From Fidelibacterota bacterium (GTDB lineage: Bacteria; Fidelibacterota; Marinisomatia; Marinisomatales; TCS56), in the NCBI GenBank assembly GCA_013203015.1, contig JABMPO010000297.1, positions 1 to 5,321 on the forward strand: 5,321 nt of DNA, written 5' to 3'. The stretch's first letter is position 1. Each line of letters starts with the position of its first letter. This document shows positions 1-5,321 of the stretch, one piece after another. Under the pieces are notes generated by a model. That model was not told the origin of the DNA. It searched no databases and saw only the letters and a program-made list of their open reading frames with translations. Both the position numbers and the translations under genes were made by a program.

Positions 1-752
1 TAGTAAAAGCGTTTTCTAACCTGGTAGATAATGCTATTAAGTACACCGTAGAAGGTCAAATTAAGATCGGGTTAAACGAAGAGAATGGTAAATTTGTCCT
101 GTCAATCAGCGATACCGGAATCGGAATGAGCCCAGATTATTTGAATCATTTATATGATGCTTTTTCACAGGAAAGTACTGGCTACAATAAGAAATACCAG
201 GGTCTGGGACTTGGGTTATCAATTGCTAAAAGCTGTCTGGATATGAATGCTATCCCCATAGCTGTAGAAAGCAAGCAGGGGGTTGGTACCACCTTCAGCT
301 TAACCTTCACGCCAGCAGATATGGTAATCGCCGAGCCGGAAGTCAAGATCAGTCCAACTGACACCAAAACTGAAAAAATCACCAGCAAAGTAAAACCGGT
401 GGTTCTACTGGTTGAGGATGATTTGCATAATCGCAGGGCGCTTGAGGTAATCCTGAATCAGAAATATGAAACGCCCTATGCAGTTTCAGTGGAAGAAGCA
501 AAAAAACAGTTACGTGAATACAAAGTGGAACTGATCATACTTGATCTTTCGTTGGAAGGCGATGAGGATGGGTTGGATCTCGTCGCTTATATGAAAGCTA
601 AAAAGAGATTAAAGGATATCCCTGTTATTGCCGTTACTGCCCATGCCTTTCCCACGGATCGCGAAAATGTACTCAATGCCGGCTGTGATGATTACATGAG
701 TAAACCGATTGATATAAAGAAACTGCTGGAAATGATTAGTGAATATTGTTAG
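1..752 (+). CDS. Hybrid histidine kinase, C-terminal part (HATPase + receiver), 5' truncated
   Basis: This is the 3' end of a longer gene. The reading frame is open from base 3, so the ATG at 126 is internal: it lies inside the kinase G1 box and is not the start. The visible 249 residues begin in the N box (FSNLVDNAIKYT, with the Mg-binding Asn at fragment residue 10). The G1 box DTGIGM (residues 37-42), an F box around F54 and the G2 box GLGLGL (67-72) follow. After a polar linker, a receiver domain starts near residue 131. It has the acidic pair E138-D139/D140, phospho-acceptor D181 (LILDLSL-type strand), T212 and K234 (SKP). All residues for ATP binding and phosphotransfer are present. The sensor and the HisKA histidine lie outside the window. 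Hybrid kinases of this kind pass phosphate from His to their own receiver and then usually to an Hpt or another partner. Three co-directional signalling genes follow. Confidence 0.93.
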   Translation, partial: VKAFSNLVDNAIKYTVEGQIKIGLNEENGKFVLSISDTGIGMSPDYLNHLYDAFSQESTGYNKKYQGLGLGLSIAKSCLDMNAIPIAVESKQGVGTTFSLTFTPADMVIAEPEVKISPTDTKTEKITSKVKPVVLLVEDDLHNRRALEVILNQKYETPYAVSVEEAKKQLREYKVELIILDLSLEGDEDGLDLVAYMKAKKRLKDIPVIAVTAHAFPTDRENVLNAGCDDYMSKPIDIKKLLEMISEYC

Positions 753-762
753 CATAATTTAC

Positions 763-772
763 TTTTCGAAAA
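763..772. repeat. Perfect 10-base palindrome TTTTCGAAAA
   Basis: A perfect dyad just downstream of the hybrid kinase stop codon. Its TTCGAA core recurs in the second of the paired palindromes at 825-856. It could be an operator half of that set or chance in AT-rich DNA. No T-run follows it, so it is not a convincing terminator. Confidence 0.3.
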
Positions 773-824
773 TTTCCATCTACGTCCTGCAGACTACGAT
801 GGGCAGATCAATATTATTAAAAGC

Positions 825-856
825 ACCTTCCGAAGGTTTGATTACCTTCGAAAGGT
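825..856. promoter_or_regulatory. Paired palindromes / 13-bp hairpin upstream of the receiver-HisKA kinase
   Basis: Two 13-base palindromes lie side by side: ACCTTCCGAAGGT (825-837) and ACCTTCGAAAGGT (844-856). They are separated by TTGATT, with dyad centres 19 bases apart. Each is a dyad on its own. Together they also form one hairpin: a 13-bp stem with a single C-A mismatch and a 6-base loop. No T-run follows on the plus strand, so a plus-strand intrinsic terminator is unlikely. A short TTTTAATAATA stretch follows on the minus-strand reading. The block ends 35 bases before the ATG at 892. That fits a tandem operator for a dimeric regulator or a structured 5' leader. The function is inferred; the symmetry is seen directly. 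Confidence 0.5.
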
Positions 857-891
857 AAATGATTAAGTGAAAATCACAGGAGCACATTGTA

Positions 892-2031
892 ATGCCTAAA
901 ATATTAGTCATCGATAACGATGAGGAAATTTTACTTTCTATCAAAGAGGTTTTTGGCACTTTTAAACCTGACTACGAGGTGTTGACCGCTAAATCAGGAA
1001 AAGAGGGAATCAAACTGGCGGAGATTGCGAAACCGGATGTAATCTTACTGGATATTGTAATGCCCAAAGTAGATGGTTACGAAGTCTGCCGGCAGTTAAA
1101 GCAGGGTGAAGAATTCAAACACATTCTGATCATTTTTCTTACCGGTCATAAACTAGAAATGCAGGACCGGATTAACGGATTGGATTTAGGTGGTGATGCT
1201 TACTTGACCAAGCCGTTTGATTCAGGAGAACTGATCGCGCAAGTTGATGCGATGCTCAGGATAAAAAAAGCAGAGGATGAACTGCGTTTTGAAAAAGAAT
1301 CATTGGAACGTAAAGTCATTGAGCGAACTAAAGATTTGGACATTGTGATTAATAATCTAAAGGATTCGCGGGAAGCGCTGCACGATTCGAACCAACTTAA
1401 GGAATTGTTGCTGGATGTATTAACTCATGATTTAAAAAATCCCGTCGGATCAATTATAATGCTGGCTAATGTGGCTTACGAAGACAACCCTGAAAATGAA
1501 ATATTTAAGTACATTCATGAGAGTAGTGCCACACTCCTAAATGTAATAGATCATGTAACTGTACTGGCGCAGGTCGCAATTGGTGACAAAATTGTAAAAG
1601 AAGAAATAGACCTTGTTAAAATGATTAAACTGGTAGTTGGGGAATTCTCACCCAGGTTAGAATCGTCAGGTATAGCTGTGCAGATTGATTTACCAGAAGT
1701 ACTTGTGATCAATGCAAATAAAATAATAATTGAAGTTTTCAGGAATTTCATCAGTAACATTATTAAATATGCCAAAACTGGTAAAAAGCTAATAATCGAT
1801 TCAGAGAAAAAAAATGGTAATATTATTGTCAATTTTAAGGATTATGGGAAGTCTATAAACAAGGATGACTATAGTAAAATATTTACCCGTCAATATCAGA
1901 TAGAAAAGGGCCGTGGCCGGGGGCTGGGGTTGGCAATTGTAAAGCGAATTGCTGAAGCACATAATGCTGAAGTTGGCGTGAAGGCTAATGAGCCTACGGG
2001 TAATATTTTTTATATAGAAATTCCTATCTAA
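892..2031 (+). CDS. Receiver-HisKA-HATPase histidine kinase (N-terminal receiver, soluble)
   Basis: A 379-residue kinase with no sensor or membrane segment. The receiver occupies about residues 1-125, with phospho-acceptor D54, T84 and K107 (TKP). The normally paired Mg-binding acids read D8-N9, so the second is Asn. A charged coiled coil (about 125-170, including LERKVIERTKDL) links to a HisKA domain with phospho-acceptor H179 in HDLKNP; D180 and N183 are the residues usually linked to kinase and phosphatase activity. The ATPase domain has an N box with N285 and N289, a degenerate G1 box DYGKSI (317-322, second Gly replaced by Ser), an F box at I330-F331 and an intact G2 box GRGLGL (342-347). 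The C terminus (FYIEIPI) is complete. The start is supported by CAGGAG at 877-882, nine bases before the ATG. The likely role is a cytoplasmic kinase whose autophosphorylation is controlled by phosphorylation of its own receiver by another kinase, perhaps the upstream hybrid kinase (inference). No Hpt or matching OmpR-type regulator is adjacent. Confidence 0.93.
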   Translation: MPKILVIDNDEEILLSIKEVFGTFKPDYEVLTAKSGKEGIKLAEIAKPDVILLDIVMPKVDGYEVCRQLKQGEEFKHILIIFLTGHKLEMQDRINGLDLGGDAYLTKPFDSGELIAQVDAMLRIKKAEDELRFEKESLERKVIERTKDLDIVINNLKDSREALHDSNQLKELLLDVLTHDLKNPVGSIIMLANVAYEDNPENEIFKYIHESSATLLNVIDHVTVLAQVAIGDKIVKEEIDLVKMIKLVVGEFSPRLESSGIAVQIDLPEVLVINANKIIIEVFRNFISNIIKYAKTGKKLIIDSEKKNGNIIVNFKDYGKSINKDDYSKIFTRQYQIEKGRGRGLGLAIVKRIAEAHNAEVGVKANEPTGNIFYIEIPI

Positions 2032-2043
2032 ACTTTCTTTGAG

Positions 2044-2077
2044 GCATACAGAGCGACATCGCGATGTAGCATACTGA
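2044..2077. repeat. Perfect 12-base palindrome flanked by direct repeats
   Basis: ACATCGCGATGT (2056-2067) is a perfect palindrome. It is flanked by near-identical direct repeats GCATACAGA (2044-2052) and GCATACTGA (2069-2077). It sits just 3' of the kinase stop codon at 2031 and about 160 bases before the next start. No T-run follows, so it is weak as an intrinsic terminator. It could be an operator for the downstream kinase-regulator pair. Symmetry is seen; function is inferred. Confidence 0.4.
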
Positions 2078-2228
2078 TTATCTGTGCTCCGATTTAATTG
2101 GAACGAAAACGGATAAATACCTGGGTCTGGTACCGGTGTATTATTAATTTTAATGAGATATGAACAAAGAATTATCAAGTTCTAAATTCCTTCCTTCCAG
2201 CTAATCTCTGTTCCAATTGAATTAAAAA

Positions 2229-3302
2229 TTGAGAAAAAATTCTGAAATTCCACGAATCCCGATTCTCATCGTAGACGATGATTTTTGGATGCTACGATTG
2301 ATCATGCAGCGACTATCCAGTGAAGATTATAATATTGAGGCTGTCGTCACTGGAACGGAAGCCATTACTTGGATTAAAAATCACCCCGAATCGATCGTCA
2401 TAATTGATTACCTTTTGGTGGATATGACTGCTGATGTCGTCCTCAATAGCATTGATGATCAGGATAGTTTGGTAGAATTTATTGTGATGACCAGTATCAA
2501 AGAGATTAAAATCGCTGTGGCAATGATGCAATTAGGGGCTTATGATTTTATCATTAAAGATCATGAATTTTTAGCGACTCTGCCGATGGTGCTGGAAAAA
2601 GTTGAACAACATCTATCCATCCGCAAACAACTGAAATTTTCTGTTGCCCAGTTACAAGTATTATCCTCACGGCTACAAGTTGCCCAAGAGGAGGAACGTC
2701 ACCGTATTGCCCAGGAAATCCACGACGAATTGGGTCAGTCACTGACAGCGATTAAATTGGATCTAAGCTGGCTGCAGGGTGAGATTCCCGCTAGGTTGAA
2801 TGATATGATTGGCCAGACTATCGAACTGACTGATCGGTCTATCGACACGGTGCGACAAATCTCTTCCCGATTACACCCTCGTATCCTTGATCACTTGGGT
2901 CTGCTGGCAGCCATCGAATGGCATATTAAGGAATTTAACCGGCATTCCCCAATTGTCTGTCGGTTGAAAAACAAGTTGGAAGAAGTCCATTTGTCGGATA
3001 ATCAGTCCATAGCGCTGTATCGGGTTTTACAGGAAGCTTTAACCAATGTAGTTCGACATTCTGGGGCAAAAACTGTGACTATCGATCTGAAAAAGCAGGC
3101 TAACCAGTTGGTAATGAATATCGCCGATGACGGAAAAGGCGTGACGAATGCTCAACTGCATAATTTTGATTCCCTGGGAATTGCAGGGATGCTGGAACGT
3201 TTGCGCCCCTGGAATGGCCAGGTAGCCATAACCAAACGCAAGCGGGGCGGGACGTTAGTTAGTGCACGACTACCATGGCAACAATCAGGGATGGTAAAAT
3301 GA
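2229..3302 (+). CDS. Receiver-HisKA_3-HATPase histidine kinase (NarX/DegS-type core)
   Basis: A 357-residue soluble kinase. The receiver (about 10-125) has acidic residues D16-D17, acceptor D60, T88 and K110; K110 is followed by Asp instead of the usual Pro. A helical linker (about 122-158) leads to the HisKA_3 dimerisation domain with phospho-acceptor H165 in EIHDELGQ, the hallmark of the NarX/DegS class. The ATPase domain shows the N box around E269-N273 with the H-S-x-A pattern, G1 as DDGKGV (300-305), and GIAGMLERL (317-325) followed by the glycines at 340-341. All catalytic motifs look intact. The start is TTG at 2229: an in-frame stop at 2223-2225 excludes anything further upstream, and the first in-frame ATG (residue 21) would delete the first strand and acidic pocket of the receiver. 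No clear Shine-Dalgarno precedes the TTG, suggesting weak or regulated initiation. The NarL-type regulator 82 bases downstream is its expected phosphotransfer partner. Confidence 0.93.
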   Translation: MRKNSEIPRIPILIVDDDFWMLRLIMQRLSSEDYNIEAVVTGTEAITWIKNHPESIVIIDYLLVDMTADVVLNSIDDQDSLVEFIVMTSIKEIKIAVAMMQLGAYDFIIKDHEFLATLPMVLEKVEQHLSIRKQLKFSVAQLQVLSSRLQVAQEEERHRIAQEIHDELGQSLTAIKLDLSWLQGEIPARLNDMIGQTIELTDRSIDTVRQISSRLHPRILDHLGLLAAIEWHIKEFNRHSPIVCRLKNKLEEVHLSDNQSIALYRVLQEALTNVVRHSGAKTVTIDLKKQANQLVMNIADDGKGVTNAQLHNFDSLGIAGMLERLRPWNGQVAITKRKRGGTLVSARLPWQQSGMVK

Positions 3303-3384
3303 TGCTTACGGGCTGGCGGCCGGTTTATACCTTCCTCAATCAAATACTATCCAATGATATTGTAACCTGGAGGACATAGCGGAA

Positions 3385-4020
3385 ATGACAAGTATTTTTA
3401 TAGTTGACGATCACGCATTAATCCGCGAGGGAATTAAACGGATAATATTACGTACCGAAGATCTGGAAATCGTAGGTGAGGCCAGTGATGGAGTAGAACT
3501 AATGCGCGCACTCAGCACCACTCAATTAGTCGTGGATGTTCTGTTATTGGACATATCGTTGCCGGGTCGTAGCGGAATCGATGTTTTGAAACAGGTTAAG
3601 GCAATTCGTCCGGAAATTGCTGTCTTGATATTGAGCATAATGTCAGAGGAAGAATACGCCATTCGGGCATTAAAAGCCGGTGCTTCCGGGTTCGTGAAAA
3701 AGGAAACATCACCTGATGTACTGGTAGATGCGATCCGTAAAGTCCAGCGCGGTGGGAAATATATAAGCCCAGCCCTGGCAGATAAACTGGTGGATTTCAT
3801 GCTTAACGACGATCACGGGAGTCTGCACTCCCGGCTTTCCGACCGGGAATTCCAGGTATTGGTAATGATTGCCTCCGGTAAGACCGTGTCGGTAATAGCA
3901 AAGGAATTATCATTGAGTGTAAAAACCATCAGCAATTTTCGTTCTCGCGCACTCCGGAAAATGGGTATGACCAGCAATGCCCAATTGATGCATTATGCCA
4001 TGGAAAATAATTTGATCTAA
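3385..4020 (+). CDS. NarL/FixJ-family response regulator (receiver + LuxR HTH)
   Basis: A 211-residue transcription factor of normal length for the family. The receiver spans about residues 1-120, with acidic pocket D8-D9, phospho-acceptor D56 (LLLDISLPG), S84 in the Thr/Ser position and K105. A short linker leads to a LuxR-type helix-turn-helix (about 149-207). It opens LSDREFQVL, followed by an IAKELSLSVKTISNF scanning and recognition helix pair and a C-terminal dimerisation helix ending in NNLI. GGAGGA at 3369-3374, ten bases before the ATG, is the best ribosome binding site in the window. Receivers of this family are phosphorylated by HisKA_3 kinases, so the immediately upstream gene is the expected partner. 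Target promoters cannot be read from the sequence; the dyads upstream of 4224 are possible sites. Its stronger ribosome binding site compared with the kinase suggests more regulator than kinase is made (inference). Confidence 0.95.
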   Translation: MTSIFIVDDHALIREGIKRIILRTEDLEIVGEASDGVELMRALSTTQLVVDVLLLDISLPGRSGIDVLKQVKAIRPEIAVLILSIMSEEEYAIRALKAGASGFVKKETSPDVLVDAIRKVQRGGKYISPALADKLVDFMLNDDHGSLHSRLSDREFQVLVMIASGKTVSVIAKELSLSVKTISNFRSRALRKMGMTSNAQLMHYAMENNLI

Positions 4021-4040
4021 ATTTCTTAAAGTCTATCGAG

Positions 4041-4058
4041 CCGTCTACCCACTGACGG
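4041..4058 (+). terminator. Weak hairpin after the response regulator gene
   Basis: CCGTC (4041-4045) and GACGG (4054-4058) form a 5-bp stem with an 8-base loop, 21 bases after the regulator stop codon. The following bases (TGTATTTGATAATTTC) are T-rich but contain no continuous T-run. It is the only hairpin in the place where a terminator for the signalling genes would be expected, but it is weak. Confidence 0.22.
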
Positions 4059-4063
4059 TGTAT

Positions 4064-4092
4064 TTGATAATTTCTGCTTTATAAAATATGCT
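4064..4092 (+). promoter_or_regulatory. Possible sigma70-like promoter upstream of the secreted-protein gene
   Basis: TTGATA (4064-4069) and TATGCT (4087-4092) are separated by 17 bases. They match the E. coli -35 consensus at 5 of 6 and the -10 consensus at 4 of 6 positions. It would give a leader of roughly 125 bases before the ATG at 4224. If the organism belongs to Bacteroidota, whose main promoters differ, this match would mean little. Confidence 0.3.
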
Positions 4093-4152
4093 TTTGTTCT
4101 GTGTGGGACAAATACCTACAACGTTTTGGGAATTTGTTCGCTTAGTATTTGG

Positions 4153-4177
4153 GTAATCGTCTGATTACGGATAATCC
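4153..4177. promoter_or_regulatory. Overlapping small dyads upstream of the secreted-protein gene
   Basis: GTAATC (4153-4158) and GATTAC (4163-4168) form a perfect inverted repeat around GTCT, immediately followed by GGATAATCC (4169-4177), a second small dyad. They end about 46 bases before the ATG at 4224. This would suit a regulator binding site, possibly for the LuxR-type protein upstream, or a small leader hairpin. Symmetry is seen; the role is inferred. Confidence 0.3.
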
Positions 4178-4223
4178 GCTGAATCGATAAAATCTTCATA
4201 GATAACGTGGATATTCCTGTAAA

Positions 4224-4781
4224 ATGATTAGATCAACAATCCTGACAGTCGCGTTGGTATTGAATGTACTTTTTGCCCAGAATATCGGGACTACAATAAC
4301 TAGAAATACCTGGCCAGCGGAATCAATCAGTGTGAATGGAACAACATTTGCGGAGAATGCCAATTCCCACGAACAACAATTGTATGCCGCTCAGATTCGT
4401 GCCAGTTATCGTACCAGTCGTAGTACTGCCACCATTACCCCCGAACAGTTTGCCGGTCGCTTGCCCGCTGATATACCCTGTATTATTCATTTTAATAATG
4501 GCCTGAAAGCCACGGATTTAACGATCCGGAATATTGACGGTAGCAAATTGATAGTGCAGGATAGAAATGGCCGTCAACAGGATATTTTGATTGTTTGTAT
4601 AACACAGATTGAAATAACCGCTGCTGATTTTGCAGTATACAAGAATGAAAGTAGTATTTCTGATTCTGGTGGGTGGTTAAAGAATCTATTTAACAGACCC
4701 AGGAATTTCGTACTTTCTCTGGGTTGGTTAACTATCGAGGAAAAGATTGAGTTATTACAGTCACGGTTTGTGATTGCCTGA
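4224..4781 (+). CDS. Exported protein of unknown function with signal peptide
   Basis: I do not recognise a named family for this 185-residue protein. Residues 1-18 form a Sec-type signal peptide: Arg at 3, a hydrophobic core at 5-17 (ILTVALVLNVLF) and probable cleavage near A18 or Q19. There is no lipobox Cys. Residues 20-75 are Ser/Thr/Asn-rich and probably flexible. Residues about 78-135 alternate hydrophobic and polar residues, with turns at FNNG, IDGS and RNGR. This looks like a small beta-barrel (SH3/Sm-like pattern) of roughly five strands. Two Cys (C86, C125) in predicted strands of this part could form a disulfide outside the cytoplasm. Residues 150-185 are amphipathic, with a helix around 170-182. 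Initiation is weakly marked: GTGGA at 4207-4211 is the only purine-rich match, 12 bases before the ATG. It follows the response regulator in the same direction after 203 bases, so it may be transcribed separately. Confidence 0.72.
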   Translation: MIRSTILTVALVLNVLFAQNIGTTITRNTWPAESISVNGTTFAENANSHEQQLYAAQIRASYRTSRSTATITPEQFAGRLPADIPCIIHFNNGLKATDLTIRNIDGSKLIVQDRNGRQQDILIVCITQIEITAADFAVYKNESSISDSGGWLKNLFNRPRNFVLSLGWLTIEEKIELLQSRFVIA

Positions 4782-4787
4782 TATTAT

Positions 4788-4905
4788 CTAATTGGCCCTT
4801 ACCGGTGGTTCCGCACACTGGCATCCAGCGAGTCCCTTTCACAATTAGCCTGCTCCGAATGTTGAATGTTGGCAATAACTTATTGACCCCAAAGTCAAAA
4901 GGAGC
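4788..4905. other. GC-richer block with nested inverted repeats between convergent genes
   Basis: The gap 4782-5079 (298 bases) has two halves. This first half is visibly GC-richer than the rest and holds several inverted repeats: CTAATTG (4788-4794) with CAATTAG (4842-4848); CTGG-CAT-CCAG (4818-4828); CAATAA-C-TTATTG (4873-4885); TTGAC (4883-4887) with GTCAA (4894-4898); and GCTCC (4852-4856) with GGAGC (4901-4905). No T-run follows any stem. It could be a small structured RNA, a decayed repeat element or an extended 3' region. I cannot match it to a known RNA family. The second half (4921-5079) is very AT-rich, with three GAATAT copies (5001, 5012, 5020). I see no gene or clear terminator there. 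Confidence 0.3.
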
Positions 4906-5079
4906 GATGATGCGCACCGTAGAGAAAGGATATTTGAATAATTGAATGCGTCTATTTGTGAAAGAAATAGAAGCTTTGAAAAATATTGTTTTTATATGCT
5001 GAATATATAGAGAATATTAGAATATAAAGTTAAACTAACGACTGTTACTTAATATATGCCTTATTTTAGAAATCTATTA

Positions 5080-5321
5080 CTATTTACCAGAGGGTGAGTT
5101 GTCAAGAGCACTACTAAGTACAGTATTTCTTTTTACTTTACCATTTAATGTACCACCACGACCAATCTCCAGTTCTCCGTAGGTGATTTTACCTTCGACA
5201 ATTCCGTTGGCAGTAATAGTCAGCCGATCTTTGATTGTCAAAAGGCCGTTTACTGAGCCACTTACATTGGCATACCCAACAATTGCCGTGCCGTCGAATT
5301 TTCCATCCCGTTCAACAGATA
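5080..5321 (-). CDS. Bactofilin family protein, C-terminal part (5' truncated by window edge)
   Basis: On the minus strand a frame is open from the window edge (first whole codon at 5319-5317) to a TAG whose complement is at 5082-5080. It gives 79 residues without a start codon. The sequence shows the short beta-helix repeats of bactofilins: strands such as TAIVGYANVSGSV, LLTIKDRLTITANGIVEGKI and LEIGRGGTLNGKV. Gly recurs at turns and the typical 'G.v.G.i' rhythm is clear. The domain is followed by a short polar tail ending SPSGK. Bactofilins polymerise without nucleotides into cytoskeletal filaments at the membrane and scaffold cell-wall or shape functions. Only the last few helix turns and the C-terminal tail are visible; the N terminus lies beyond the window. 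The gene converges on the 4224-4781 gene and is unlikely to be part of the signalling operon. Confidence 0.88.
   Translation of the reverse strand, partial: SVERDGKFDGTAIVGYANVSGSVNGLLTIKDRLTITANGIVEGKITYGELEIGRGGTLNGKVKRNTVLSSALDNSPSGK

Noticed and set aside
126..752. ATG at 126 as the start of a short receiver protein
   Set aside because: The frame is open to base 3 and the upstream residues form a textbook N box and the beginning of the G1 box, so this ATG is internal.
2100..2127. ECF sigma-like GGAAC (2100) and GTC (2125) promoter before the 2229 kinase
   Set aside because: The 20-base spacer is too long for the usual 16-17 of this promoter class, and the GTC element is too short to weigh alone.
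1801..2178. Minus-strand open frame of about 125 codons over the end of the 892 kinase
   Set aside because: It is antisense to well-defined ATPase motifs, its protein has no recognisable domain, and there is no ribosome binding site I trust.
3522..3800. Minus-strand frame of about 92 codons inside the response regulator
   Set aside because: It is the shadow of the receiver-coding strand; the plus-strand protein is complete and canonical.
4788..4848. CTAATTG...CAATTAG as ends of a miniature transposable element
   Set aside because: The arms are only 7 bases, no target-site duplication is evident, and no second copy is present in the window.
4732..4917. Minus-strand 61-codon frame over the 3' end of the secreted-protein gene
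   Set aside because: It overlaps a better-supported gene and has no recognisable motif; a decayed gene remnant cannot be excluded, so the block is noted only as a structured region.
4976..5006. TTGAAA (4976-4981) as a promoter in the AT-rich tail
   Set aside because: No acceptable -10 box lies 16-18 bases downstream, and no plus-strand gene follows it.

Overview
The window looks like a bacterial chromosome segment of moderate to low GC, built around signal transduction. The mix of receiver-bearing histidine kinases, a bactofilin, and a Sec-type leader ending in FAQ recalls the Fibrobacteres-Chlorobi-Bacteroidetes side of bacteria (Ignavibacteria, Calditrichota, Marinimicrobia-like). This is an impression from protein style only. 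No rRNA, tRNA, CRISPR array or recognisable insertion sequence is visible.

Layout. Positions 1-752 hold the 3' part of a hybrid histidine kinase: the end of its ATPase domain followed by a C-terminal receiver. A 139-base gap contains two adjacent palindromes. Positions 892-2031 encode a receiver-coiled coil-HisKA-ATPase kinase. A 197-base gap carries another perfect palindrome. Positions 2229-3302 encode a second receiver-first kinase, with a NarX-type HisKA_3 core and a TTG start. Positions 3385-4020 encode a NarL/LuxR-type response regulator with a good ribosome binding site. A 203-base gap with a possible sigma70-like promoter and small dyads leads to 4224-4781, an unrecognised protein with a signal peptide. 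Positions 4782-5079 hold no convincing gene: the first part is GC-richer and full of small inverted repeats, the rest is very AT-rich. Positions 5080-5321 (minus strand) are the C-terminal end of a bactofilin, cut by the window edge.

How the genes may work together. Four consecutive co-directional genes carry four receiver domains, three kinase cores and one DNA-binding output. The HisKA_3 kinase and the NarL-type regulator are almost certainly a cognate pair. The N-terminal receivers of the two middle kinases make them possible targets of other kinases, so the cluster may be a branched phosphorelay or kinase cascade ending in one transcription factor. No Hpt domain is visible here. The secreted protein at 4224 may be a target of that regulator or simply a neighbour; the sequence does not decide this.
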